A DNA stretch of 16,590 nt from JACPTG01 sp964504135 (GCA_964504135.1 CAZDCW010000030.1:1-16590), one strand, 5' to 3'. Counted from the first letter of the stretch, positions 1 to 6,642 are shown. The notes: generated by a model from the letters alone, not told the origin. Made by a program: numbers and translations.

Positions 1-68
1 AAGAATTCAAAGACATAACTACTATATAAATATCACGTTAATTATACAGTATCAATAAACAGAAAAGA

Positions 69-74
69 TTTAAA
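69..74 (+). promoter_or_regulatory. TATA box of the 102-1257 operon
   Basis: The TTTAAA core is about 26-30 bp before the ATG at 102, which would give a leader of only a few bases. A second TATA-like run (ATATAAATA, 23-31) lies further upstream and could start a transcript with a leader of about 50 nt. Confidence 0.5.
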
Positions 75-101
75 GCAGAAGCAGGCCAGAGGGAAGCTGA
101 T

Positions 102-713
102 ATGAAAAAAAAGAAGGGCTCAAGCGTAAGCAAAAAGCTGGACAAAATACTCAAAGGCCAGGAAAAGCTGTACAGGGAAGAGCTAAAGATTGAGACAGAG
201 GAGAGTGAGGAAAAGAAAGGCGAAGAGCAGATAAAAGAGCTTGAGAAGAAGCAGCTGACAGAAATAGAGGCCCTGGAGCGCATAGAAAAGGAAGTTGAAA
301 AGGAAGTAAAGCAGCACCCGCTGACCAAGGTCACCATCAATGACCTGTGGCGGGGCAGCCTTGGCGCATTCGTCGGAACAACCCTGCACTATACTGTCTA
401 CTACGGCGTGGAAATAGCAGAGAACCTCACAGTCAGCAGGGCAACCATAATCTACATCCTCTCATTTATCGTGGGAGCGGTCTTCCTGTACATAACAGGC
501 TTCATGAAGATAAAAGACAAGGCAGCCCTCAAATACCTGCCAATCAGGGTAACGCTGCTTTACGCAGTGTCAATACTGGTATCAGTTGGAGTCCTATACC
601 TCTTCTTCCCTGCATTCGGCGCATCATTTGAGGCTGCGTACAAGCAGACAGCAACAGTATCCCTGATAGCAGTAATCGGCGCATGCACAGCAGACCTTCT
701 GAGGAGGGAATAA
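102..713 (+). CDS. Coiled-coil integral membrane protein, possibly DUF2391-like
   Basis: The protein is 203 aa. Residues 1-75 are highly charged (K/E-rich) and should form a cytoplasmic coiled coil. Four hydrophobic segments follow, at about 87-105, 114-134, 149-170 and 183-199. The DLWRGSLGAF stretch just before the first segment, and the spacing of the four segments, remind me of the DUF2391 family of predicted integral membrane proteins; this is from memory, not a search. No catalytic motif is visible. The stop codon is one base before the ATG of the next gene, so the two are almost certainly co-transcribed and perhaps act together at the membrane. The ATG at 102 is about 26-30 bp from a TATA-like box, which supports it. 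Function unknown. Confidence 0.8.
   Translation: MKKKKGSSVSKKLDKILKGQEKLYREELKIETEESEEKKGEEQIKELEKKQLTEIEALERIEKEVEKEVKQHPLTKVTINDLWRGSLGAFVGTTLHYTVYYGVEIAENLTVSRATIIYILSFIVGAVFLYITGFMKIKDKAALKYLPIRVTLLYAVSILVSVGVLYLFFPAFGASFEAAYKQTATVSLIAVIGACTADLLRRE
703..708 (+). promoter_or_regulatory. Shine-Dalgarno site for the gene at 715
   Basis: GGAGGG lies 6 bases before the ATG, inside the 3' end of the upstream gene. It is the clearest Shine-Dalgarno in the window and belongs to an internal operon gene. Most genes behind their own TATA box here lack one. Confidence 0.75.
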
Positions 714-714
714 A

Positions 715-1257
715 ATGGACCCAGTCCTAACCAGGCTTGGCATGGAGGAAGGCGGGATAGAGCCGATGATAATGCTGGAAATCCAGCTGGACACTAAAAA
801 ACATGACATAATAAAAAGGAGCCTTGAGCCTCTCCTGAACAACTACAGGCAGCTGATAGCGACAAGGACGCCCGCCGACGATACCGAAGCCGCAGCCATG
901 CGGGTTATCAGGGCAATAGCGGCAACGATTGAAAACAAGCAGCTCAAGGATTTTGGGAAGCTGTCAGGAGGCTCAGGAAACGTAGCCAGAGACTCAAGAA
1001 AATTACAGTCAATACTGGTAAAACAGTTCAGCCTGCTTAAGGGAATTGAAAAAACAATAGCGGAAAAAAACCCGGACCAAATCCAAATACTTTTCAGGGA
1101 ACTGCTCATCCTTGCAAGTGAAGAAGAGCGCCTCCTCCAAAAATTAAGGGTGGATGAGCGCATCGTCATTGACCAGCTAAAAGAGCTGGGGAGGAAAATA
1201 GCCGACGCGAACCACAGGTCAGGCGCCGAATTTGACGAATACAGGAAGGCGGCATAG
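715..1257 (+). CDS. Helical hypothetical protein, second gene of operon
   Basis: The protein is 180 aa, soluble and apparently almost all alpha-helical: heptad-like leucines and many charged residues from about 20 to 175, with no signal peptide or membrane segment. I do not recognise the family. The central part (about 75-100) is Gly/Ser-rich (KLSGGSGN) and may be a hinge between two helical bundles. The start is fixed by the GGAGGG Shine-Dalgarno at 703-708 and by the one-base gap after the preceding gene. Coupling to a coiled-coil membrane protein suggests a partner that docks on its cytoplasmic N-terminus, but that is inference only. Confidence 0.75.
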   Translation: MDPVLTRLGMEEGGIEPMIMLEIQLDTKKHDIIKRSLEPLLNNYRQLIATRTPADDTEAAAMRVIRAIAATIENKQLKDFGKLSGGSGNVARDSRKLQSILVKQFSLLKGIEKTIAEKNPDQIQILFRELLILASEEERLLQKLRVDERIVIDQLKELGRKIADANHRSGAEFDEYRKAA

Positions 1258-1305
1258 GAAATGGCTTGTGGTTAATAGTTGGCTCTTAATCACAGAACTA
1301 AAACA

Positions 1306-1313
1306 TTTAAATA
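1306..1313 (+). promoter_or_regulatory. TATA box of gatE
   Basis: TTTAAATA is centred about 28 bp before the gatE ATG, so transcription should start within a few bases of the start codon. No Shine-Dalgarno is seen. Confidence 0.65.
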
Positions 1314-1337
1314 AGGCATTCTCCGGACCATCCCTTC

Positions 1338-3143
1338 ATGCAGCCAGCAATGATAGGCCTTGAAATACACCAGCAGCTCAACACTAAAAAGCTCTTCTGC
1401 AACTGCCCTTCTGAAATAGGCGAGGGAAAGCCGGACATCGTAGTGATGCGGAGGCTCAGGGCCTCAGCAGGGGAAACAGGCGAGACAGACATAGCCGCTG
1501 AATATGAAATGAAAAAGGGGAAACACTTCATCTACAACTGCCACCACAGGTCAACATGCGCAGTTGAACTTGATGAGGAGCCAATCCACCAGCTGAACCC
1601 TGAAGCACTGCGAGCGGTTCTACAGGCAGCCATTGCAGTGGGCGCCACGCCGGTTGACAGAATCCAAGTCATGCGGAAAGCAGTCATAGACGGAAGCAAC
1701 ACATCAGGATTCCAAAGGACAGCGCTGGTCGCGACAGGCGGGACAATAACAACAAGCCCAGGAGAAGTCAGGATAGCCACGATATGCGTTGAAGAGGACT
1801 CTGCGAAAATTGAGAGGGAAAGCCCGGACTATACAGAATTCAACCTTTCCAGGCTGGGAATACCGCTTATAGAGATGGCAACTGAGCCGGACATCAAAAG
1901 CCCGGAACAGGTAAGGGAGGCAGCAGAGCACATAGGCATGGTGCTCAGAAGCACAGGCAAGGTAAAAAGGGGGCTGGGAACCATACGCCAGGACATCAAC
2001 GTCTCCATCCCAGAAGGCGCGAGAGTTGAGGTAAAGGGAGCCCAGGACCTGAAGCTGCTCCCAAAGATAGCAGAACTGGAAATCAGAAGGCAGAAAATGC
2101 TGGTGCAGATAGCAGCAGAACTCCAAAAGAGGAAAGCAAAAGTCGAGGAGGAGATACACGACATAACCGCGCTTTTCCACAACACTGAATCAGCGATGAT
2201 AAAAGAGGCGCTCTCCAAAGGAGGGAAAATACTGGCCATAAAACTAAGGGGCTTCGCAGGGCTGATAAAAACAGAAATACAGCCTGACCGGAGGCTCGGC
2301 AAGGAATTCTCAGAATACGCAAGGCAGGCAGCCGGAGTTGGAGGAGCGATGCACTCAGACGAGCTTCCAAAGCAGGGCATAACAGAAAAGGAGAAAATAG
2401 CCGCACACCTGAAACTGGGCCCGCAGGACTCATTCCTATTCGTAGCGGATGAGAAGGAAAAGGCCAGGAAGGCGCTGGAGGCCATTATCCAAAGGGCAAA
2501 GCAGGCGATAAAAGGAATCCCCAAAGAGGTCAGGAAGGCAAACCCTGACGGCACAACACACTTCCTCAGGCCAATGCCAGGCTCAGCCCGAATGTACCCT
2601 GAGACAGACATAGGCCTCATCACGCCCAGCCTCGAAGGCATCCACAAGCCAGAGCTGCTGACAGACAAGGCAGCGAACTACGAGAAGCTGGGGCTGGCAA
2701 AGGACTTGGCGCGCCAGATGTCCAGGTCTGATATTGCAGGGGATTTCGAGCGATTCGCCGCAGGCCTCAGGAATATCGAGCCTGCCTACATTGCAACAAC
2801 AATGCTGACGGCTGAAAAGCAGGTAAAGACAAGAACAGGACTGGATGTCCGGGTTTCCACGCAGGAATACCGCCTGATTTTTGAGCAGCTGAACAGCGGC
2901 AGGCTCTCAAAAGAGGCAGTGTTTGAGGTCCTTGTTGAGAAGGCAAAAGGACATGACTTTGAGGAGGCGCTCAGGAAATATGAGTCGCTGCCTGACGAAG
3001 AGCTTGAGAAGCGAATCAGGAGAATAGCAGCAGAGAACAAGGGACTAAGCCAAAGTGCCCTTATAGGGAAGGCAATGCAGCAGCTAAGGGGAAAAGCTGA
3101 CGGGAAGAAGATTGCCGAAATAGTGAAGAAGCTATCTGGGTGA
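1338..3143 (+). CDS. gatE: Glutamyl-tRNA(Gln) amidotransferase subunit E
   Basis: GatE is the tRNA-binding and kinase/transamidase subunit that, with the GatD asparaginase, converts Glu-tRNA(Gln) to Gln-tRNA(Gln) in archaea. The 601-aa product is close to the usual GatE length (slightly over 600). The N-terminus has the family signature IGLEIHQQLNTKKLFC (6-21). The GatB/E cradle runs to about 270, with GIPLIEMATEPDI (174-186) and GTIRQDINVSI (214-224). The GatE-specific GAD-like insertion follows (about 275-410), and the cradle resumes at ETDIGLITPSLE. A helical GatB/YqeY-type tail ends in GKADGKKIAEIVKKL. Cysteines and histidines at 21, 23, 68-70 and 74 could form a metal site. gatD is not in the window. 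The 3' end overlaps the convergent lipoprotein gene by 12 bp. Confidence 0.97.
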   Translation: MQPAMIGLEIHQQLNTKKLFCNCPSEIGEGKPDIVVMRRLRASAGETGETDIAAEYEMKKGKHFIYNCHHRSTCAVELDEEPIHQLNPEALRAVLQAAIAVGATPVDRIQVMRKAVIDGSNTSGFQRTALVATGGTITTSPGEVRIATICVEEDSAKIERESPDYTEFNLSRLGIPLIEMATEPDIKSPEQVREAAEHIGMVLRSTGKVKRGLGTIRQDINVSIPEGARVEVKGAQDLKLLPKIAELEIRRQKMLVQIAAELQKRKAKVEEEIHDITALFHNTESAMIKEALSKGGKILAIKLRGFAGLIKTEIQPDRRLGKEFSEYARQAAGVGGAMHSDELPKQGITEKEKIAAHLKLGPQDSFLFVADEKEKARKALEAIIQRAKQAIKGIPKEVRKANPDGTTHFLRPMPGSARMYPETDIGLITPSLEGIHKPELLTDKAANYEKLGLAKDLARQMSRSDIAGDFERFAAGLRNIEPAYIATTMLTAEKQVKTRTGLDVRVSTQEYRLIFEQLNSGRLSKEAVFEVLVEKAKGHDFEEALRKYESLPDEELEKRIRRIAAENKGLSQSALIGKAMQQLRGKADGKKIAEIVKKLSG

Positions 3144-4181
3144 TTCCACTTTCTGCCGCACTGAGAGGAACCGGTAGTTTTCCACAGGCACCCTAACATA
3201 CTCCCTTCCTTCCCGCCTGGCCCAAACCCAACCCATTGTATCGGCGTGGCCAAAATTAAAAGGAGGATCCGGGCTAAGCGTCCTCACCCTCCTGAAATGG
3301 TCCAGCACCCGCGCATCATCCCTGGAAATGGAGTATGCGCCATAGCGGTTGTGCAGCCTCAAAAATCCCGCCTCATCAGAACCTGCGTCCCCTATAGCCC
3401 ATTGAAGGTCAAAACGATCCAGGAAATGGGTTTGAAGGAGGTAGCCTGACCTGCCATCCACAGTCAAGATTGTACCGTGAGGAGAGTTTATGGCCTTATA
3501 GCTTATGCTTGGCGCGCCATCAGTAGCAAGGTCATAATGCTGCCTGCCACGAACCGTTAAAACAAGCTCACGGTTTCCTGCGGCAACATTATCATCCCTG
3601 GCAATAAACGTTATGAAATATGAGCCGAACTGAACTTCCTTCGGAGTCCATTCAAGCACAGAATTCCTGAAACTCGCGCCAGGAGGCAAATGAATGGCTG
3701 CCAAAAAGCTGGAATCGCAGAGCAGACCCTGCAGGCGAACAGGCATGTAAAGGTGCTGCCCCTGAGCCAGCTCCACGCCGGAAGACGGCAGCAATATGCC
3801 CGGCCTCTGACCATCATTCCTTAAAAGAAGCTGCTCATTCTCGATAATGAGATTTGGGTCCTGGATATTGTTAATCCATATCAACTCTTCCAGTCTCTCG
3901 CTAAAGCCCTCGCCAGGCCGCCTGGTGTCATCCGCAATCCCGGACAAAGTATCTCCCCTTAAAATAGTGTAAAACTCCCTATTAAAAGGTTGTACGCATG
4001 ATGAACTGGCTGCCGTGTAATAAAGCGGGGCTGGAGCAGTTGCTGGGGCAGGCGTAGGTATAAGAGTTGAGGCAGGGCCGGATGAAACAGGCGGCGGCGA
4101 AGGGGTAACAGCAGTCGAAACAATTGGAGGGGCAGAGCATGAAATCAGAATAGAGGCCAGCGCAGCAGCGAGAAGCTTCAT
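3132..4181 (-). CDS. LysM and Ig-like domain surface lipoprotein
   Basis: The protein is 349 aa from the ATG at 4181. It begins MKLLAAALASILISC, a short signal peptide ending in a lipobox (LISC, Cys15), so it is probably lipid-anchored outside the membrane. A Pro/Ser/Thr/Ala linker follows (about 17-60), then a LysM domain (about 69-121: YTILRGDTLSGIA ... LIWINNIQDPNLI). Next is a putative Ig-like strand set (about 135-212; LPPGASF, LEWTP, GSYFITFIARDD), then an unassigned C-terminal region to 349. A TTG in frame at 4196 would add five residues, but ATG 4181 is 26 bp from the TATA box and leaves a cleaner signal peptide. LysM usually binds GlcNAc polymers; the ligand in an archaeon without murein is unknown. 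The 3' end overlaps gatE. Confidence 0.88.
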   Translation of the reverse strand: MKLLAAALASILISCSAPPIVSTAVTPSPPPVSSGPASTLIPTPAPATAPAPLYYTAASSSCVQPFNREFYTILRGDTLSGIADDTRRPGEGFSERLEELIWINNIQDPNLIIENEQLLLRNDGQRPGILLPSSGVELAQGQHLYMPVRLQGLLCDSSFLAAIHLPPGASFRNSVLEWTPKEVQFGSYFITFIARDDNVAAGNRELVLTVRGRQHYDLATDGAPSISYKAINSPHGTILTVDGRSGYLLQTHFLDRFDLQWAIGDAGSDEAGFLRLHNRYGAYSISRDDARVLDHFRRVRTLSPDPPFNFGHADTMGWVWARREGREYVRVPVENYRFLSVRQKVESPR

Positions 4182-4199
4182 CCCATGGAATTCCAACCC

Positions 4200-4214
4200 T
4201 TAATATTTATATTT
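4200..4214. promoter_or_regulatory. Bidirectional TATA box between lipoprotein and hydrolase genes
   Basis: The AT run TTAATATTTATATTT reads as a TATA box on both strands. On minus, TATAAATA (4204-4211) is centred 26 bp from the lipoprotein ATG at 4181. On plus, TTTATATT (4206-4213) is centred about 29 bp from the hydrolase ATG at 4239. Both transcripts would be leaderless or nearly so. Confidence 0.65.
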
Positions 4215-4238
4215 TGCCACCGATTCCTGCGCTTCAAA

Positions 4239-5144
4239 ATGCCTGACGTAACCTTCAATGAGCAGCCGCTCTTCGCCGAATATAGTGGAGGCGGCCTGGA
4301 GTACAGGATTTACCAGCCGGCAGACCCTGTAAACCTTCACGGCGCAGCATTGGTGGCAATTGGAATTTCAGGAAGAATAGACAATTTCGACAAGCCAGAG
4401 CATAACAAGAACGTAGACGCCCTGGCAAGGGAGCTGGCGCAGCGAGGGATGAAAGCAGTGACATTCTCAAATCCAGGCCATGGCGGGACAACCGCGCCAT
4501 TCACAATGGACAACTGCATCCAGGCATGCGACTACTGGCATTCAAGATTTGCAGAAGAAGGCTTTGACAGGATATGCGGCCTCGGGCATTCGCTTGGAGC
4601 ATATACGCTTTCAATTTCCGCCAGCCGCCAAGATTATGAGGCACTTTCCCTGCTCGGGCCACCGCTAAGCCTGAAGGCAGTAATTGGAAGCCACAACCCA
4701 TTCGCAGTCAAGGTTTATGATGCAATCAGAGGCAACCCGCTGCTGGAAGAATTTGTTGGAAGGGCAGTCCTGGCATGGATGAACGCAGTCATGCTGGAAA
4801 AGCCGCTGAACCAAATCTTCAGGAACAGGCTGGCAGCGCTAAGAGTTGATTCATTCAGCGCGCTTGCAAGGGAAATAGGAGAAGCGCCCAGCCTCTCAGG
4901 CTACCTGGGCAGAATCACCACAGACAGAATACTTGCAGCATACATGGAGCCTGACACATTCATCTATCCCAGCCTCACTGCTGAGAATTGGCAGGAGATA
5001 CAGATGGAATGGCAAAGCCAAAAGCCATCTGCAAAAGTAATGCTGCTTCCTGGAAACCACATACTCGGCAACTACAGGCAATATTTCACCGACGAGGCAT
5101 TCCACGAATTCATTGAAGCAACAGCAGGGCTTTTCCTGCAATAA
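4239..5144 (+). CDS. Alpha/beta hydrolase
   Basis: The product is a 301-aa cytosolic alpha/beta-hydrolase-fold protein with no signal peptide. The nucleophile elbow GLGHSLGAY (114-122) places the catalytic serine at 118. The upstream SNPGHGGT (77-84) matches the NPGHGxS-type oxyanion loop, and GNHILG (272-277) supplies a likely catalytic His274; Asp239 (MEPDT) is one candidate acid. A cap insertion would lie between about 150 and 235. The substrate cannot be told; esterase or lysophospholipase-like activity is possible. An upstream in-frame ATG at 4185 would add 18 residues, but it overlaps the TATA box, so ATG 4239 is preferred. The stop codon lies just before the tRNA-Thr promoter. Confidence 0.88.
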   Translation: MPDVTFNEQPLFAEYSGGGLEYRIYQPADPVNLHGAALVAIGISGRIDNFDKPEHNKNVDALARELAQRGMKAVTFSNPGHGGTTAPFTMDNCIQACDYWHSRFAEEGFDRICGLGHSLGAYTLSISASRQDYEALSLLGPPLSLKAVIGSHNPFAVKVYDAIRGNPLLEEFVGRAVLAWMNAVMLEKPLNQIFRNRLAALRVDSFSALAREIGEAPSLSGYLGRITTDRILAAYMEPDTFIYPSLTAENWQEIQMEWQSQKPSAKVMLLPGNHILGNYRQYFTDEAFHEFIEATAGLFLQ

Positions 5145-5145
5145 G

Positions 5146-5153
5146 TTTATAAA
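5146..5153 (+). promoter_or_regulatory. TATA box of tRNA-Thr
   Basis: TTTATAAA, preceded by ATAAG, is centred 29 bp before the first base of the tRNA. It begins one base after the hydrolase stop codon. Confidence 0.75.
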
Positions 5154-5178
5154 ACCGCTTCGGTACCGTCCGCAGGCT

Positions 5179-5251
5179 GCCTCCGTAGCATAGTAGCTAT
5201 TGCGTCTGACTTGTAATCAGAAGGTCGTGAGTGCAACTCTCACCGGAGGCT
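5179..5251 (+). tRNA. tRNA-Thr (anticodon UGU) with a non-standard elbow
   Basis: A 73-nt class I tRNA. The acceptor stem is a perfect 7 bp (GCCTCCG/CGGAGGC), the anticodon stem 5 bp (TCTGA/TCAGA) and the T-stem 5 bp (GTGAG/CTCAC). The anticodon loop is CTTGTAA, giving UGU; U33 is present. The variable loop is AGGTC and G15 can pair with C48. The discriminator is U73; CCA is not encoded. Two normally near-invariant positions differ: the T-loop is TGCAACT, so position 55 is G instead of U, and the D-loop is AGTAGCTA, so position 18 is A while G19 is kept. No intron is seen. Confidence 0.93.
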
Positions 5252-5264
5252 TGTCATTGAAATG

Positions 5265-5363
5265 CGCCGCGGCTGGGAGTTTCGCCCAGAATGGTTTCGA
5301 ACCCAGACATCCTTTCGGACAGGTGGGTGTTAATCACCCGCACCACCGTTGTGCGACCGCGGC
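5265..5363 (-). tRNA. Class II (Ser-like) tRNA with T-loop intron, copy A
   Basis: Read on minus: perfect acceptor stem GCCGCGG/CCGCGGC with G73 (base 5265); D-arm GCAC-AACGGTG-GTGC with G18G19; a long variable arm (TGTCC-GAAA-GGATG); T-stem CTGGG/CCCAG. The T-loop is split by a 17-nt BHB intron (5279-5295), and splicing would give TTCGAAT. A15 can pair with U48. The long arm and G73 match archaeal tRNA-Ser. The anticodon is uncertain. A 7-nt loop (TTAACAC) would read AAC but leaves an A31-C39 mismatch. A tighter stem GGGTG/CACCC leaves a 5-nt loop containing UAA. It may be a true tRNA or a tRNA-derived RNA. Mature length would be 82 nt before CCA, which is not encoded. Confidence 0.72.
5279..5295 (-). 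other. T-loop BHB intron (17 nt) of tRNA copy A
   Basis: Fold on minus: outer helix CTGGG/CCCAG, central 4-bp helix TTCG/CGAA, 3-nt bulges AAA and ACT, inner helix CC/GG. Cutting after the second base of each bulge removes 17 nt and leaves T-loop TTCGAAT. Confidence 0.75.
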
Positions 5364-5368
5364 ATAAG

Positions 5369-5377
5369 TTTTATATA
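5369..5377 (+). promoter_or_regulatory. Plus-strand TATA box in repeat copy A
   Basis: ATAAG followed by TTTTATATA closely resembles the tRNA-Thr promoter and points away from the tRNA. Start would be near 5399. In the minus direction it is only about 10 bp from the tRNA 5' end, too close to serve that gene. Confidence 0.5.
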
Positions 5378-5397
5378 TTGAAAGGCCCATCCAAATC

Positions 5398-5449
5398 GTG
5401 GGTGTTAATCATCTGCGACCGGGTTATGCGGCCGCTTTTTCTCTTTTTC
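5398..5449 (+). ncRNA. Candidate small RNA antisense to the tRNA leader, copy A
   Basis: About 26 bp after the plus TATA box comes GTGGGTGTTAATCA, then a 7-bp hairpin with one A-C mismatch (GCGACCG 5415-5421, CGGCCGC 5429-5435), then TTTTTCTCTTTTT (5436-5448), a typical archaeal T-rich terminator. The first 14 bases are the exact complement of the anticodon arm of tRNA copy A. No transcript evidence exists here. The same segment may only be the leader of the minus-strand tRNA transcript, where the hairpin is fully paired with a G-U. Confidence 0.35.
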
Positions 5450-5464
5450 AAGTCAAGAGTCAAG

Positions 5465-5472
5465 TATTTAAA
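5465..5472 (-). promoter_or_regulatory. TATA box of tRNA copy A, with upstream TGTCCA repeats
   Basis: On minus it reads TTTAAATA; start would be near 5443, seven bases before the leader hairpin and about 80 nt before the tRNA. Beyond it (5475-5503) are three plus-strand TGTCCA copies, two of them flanking a GGCGCC palindrome. The identical layout in copy B suggests a regulator site. Confidence 0.55.
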
Positions 5473-5564
5473 CCCTGTCCAGGCGCCTGTCCAGTGTCCA
5501 GTGGTTTTTTCCGGATTTTCTGAAAGATTTCCGGAGAATCCCCTTATAATTTATTAAGAAACCC

Positions 5565-5570
5565 TTTTAT
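5565..5570 (+). promoter_or_regulatory. TATA-like box of the CAP lipoprotein gene
   Basis: TTTTAT is centred about 26 bp before the ATG at 5593. GGAGGG touches the ATG and is too close for normal Shine-Dalgarno spacing. Confidence 0.4.
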
Positions 5571-5592
5571 CCGGCAGCAGGCTCTTGGAGGG

Positions 5593-6642
5593 ATGCGTCA
5601 GATATTGCTGGTTATGCTGCTCGCGCTTTATGGCTGCAGCAGCATGTCAGCTGTGCACAAGAACTGGACGTTTGAATGCTGCACCCTTGAAACTACCCAA
5701 CCACTTGAACCACTGGAGCAGGCCAATGTCGCGAATGAATCTTTGTCCAACAATAGATTGGCCAATGATACCCCTGCAAATGATACACTGGCAAATGAAA
5801 CTGACTTTTCAAAGCTGGTTCCTGAGGCCGGGCAGGAAAGCCCTGACCTTCAGACGCTAAGGCAGCAAGCGCTGGAACTAATAAACGCAGAGCGCGGCTC
5901 AAGAAACCTGTCCATCCTTAGCTTGGCGAACAACTCTGCGGCGCAGATGCACGCAGAGGAGATGCTGAGGGAAAGATACCTTTCCCACTGGGACAGGAAC
6001 GGGCTTAAGCCGTACATGCGCTACACGCTGGCAGGAGGCAGGGGAATATCAGAGGAAAATGTGGGCTTTGTGACATCGGCCAGAATGGAGCCCGCTGAAG
6101 GGGTTGGAAGGCTGCATGACTGGCTGCTTCTGTACAGCGACGTGCACAAATGGGAGCAGAAGAACAGGATGCTAAACCCGCTCAACACCAACGTAAGCAT
6201 AGGCCTAGCGTATGACAACAGGTCAATGGCGTACGTGGAGCTTTATGAAGCCGACCAGGTGAAATGGGACAGGCGAATCGCATACACGGACTACAAGGTA
6301 AGCCTTTCAGGGTCAACAGAACTTGGAATGCTCAACCACATAGAAGTCAGGCATGATGAGTGGGAAAGGAGGCTGAGCCCAGCCCAGCTCAGGATGCACA
6401 ATGAAAGCTACGGTTACGGCAGGCTTGCCGCCATAATAACCCGGCCGGACAATAAGGTGGATGGCGCTAGGAACATAGAGGCCCTGTACTGGCGGCCTGA
6501 ATACCCGGGCCAGTTTAACGTCGGCGCGAACATAAACTCGGCAGTGTACGGCCAGCCTGGAGTTTATACATTCATTCTCGTATTCAACACAGGCAATGGC
6601 CTGGTCCAGCTTGCATCGCAGTCGATGTACATAGCGGGCTAA
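5593..6642 (+). CDS. CAP (SCP/PR1) domain lipoprotein
   Basis: The protein is 349 aa. The N-terminus MRQILLVMLLALYGC is a short signal peptide with lipobox (LYGC, Cys15), so it is probably anchored at the outer face of the membrane. A low-complexity linker (about 45-75) carries tandem ANDT/ANET units, that is several N-glycosylation sequons. A CAP domain follows (about 86-225): LELINAERGSRNLSIL, AAQMHAEEML, LSHWDRNGLKPYMRY and EENVGF. His120, His132 and Glu154/155 are the likely CAP pocket residues. The rest (about 230-349) is beta-rich, without a motif I know. CAP proteins are secreted, often with unknown or lipid-binding roles. The gene lies alone between the two 276-bp tRNA repeats. The stop codon lies inside a hairpin (6636-6663). 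Confidence 0.87.
   Translation: MRQILLVMLLALYGCSSMSAVHKNWTFECCTLETTQPLEPLEQANVANESLSNNRLANDTPANDTLANETDFSKLVPEAGQESPDLQTLRQQALELINAERGSRNLSILSLANNSAAQMHAEEMLRERYLSHWDRNGLKPYMRYTLAGGRGISEENVGFVTSARMEPAEGVGRLHDWLLLYSDVHKWEQKNRMLNPLNTNVSIGLAYDNRSMAYVELYEADQVKWDRRIAYTDYKVSLSGSTELGMLNHIEVRHDEWERRLSPAQLRMHNESYGYGRLAAIITRPDNKVDGARNIEALYWRPEYPGQFNVGANINSAVYGQPGVYTFILVFNTGNGLVQLASQSMYIAG

Larger units (their letters stand above)
5260..5535. repeat. 276-bp direct repeat, copy A
   Basis: Aligns without net length change to 6673-6948. The promoter-side half (5428-5535 against 6841-6948) differs at only 4 of 108 positions by eye. The tRNA half is more diverged but keeps the same fold. The repeat holds a minus-strand tRNA, a leader with a second partial tRNA 5' half, a minus-strand TATA box and an upstream array of TGTCCA motifs. 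Confidence 0.85.

Noticed and set aside
1829..2668. Long minus-strand open frame (279 codons) inside gatE
   Set aside because: It is a shadow of the gatE codon pattern; the product is low-complexity Ser/Phe/Cys-rich and gatE is certain.
5266..5363. Copy A (and B) read as a plus-strand tRNA, with anticodon-like loops GTGTTAA and GTTTCAA
   Set aside because: On plus there is no U8, no normal D-arm, no T-loop and the BHB bulges have the wrong order. On minus all of these, plus G73 and A15-U48, fit.
5291..5557. Plus-strand open frame across repeat copy A
   Set aside because: It crosses the tRNA and its promoter, and the repeat copy B does not keep the frame in a protein-like way.
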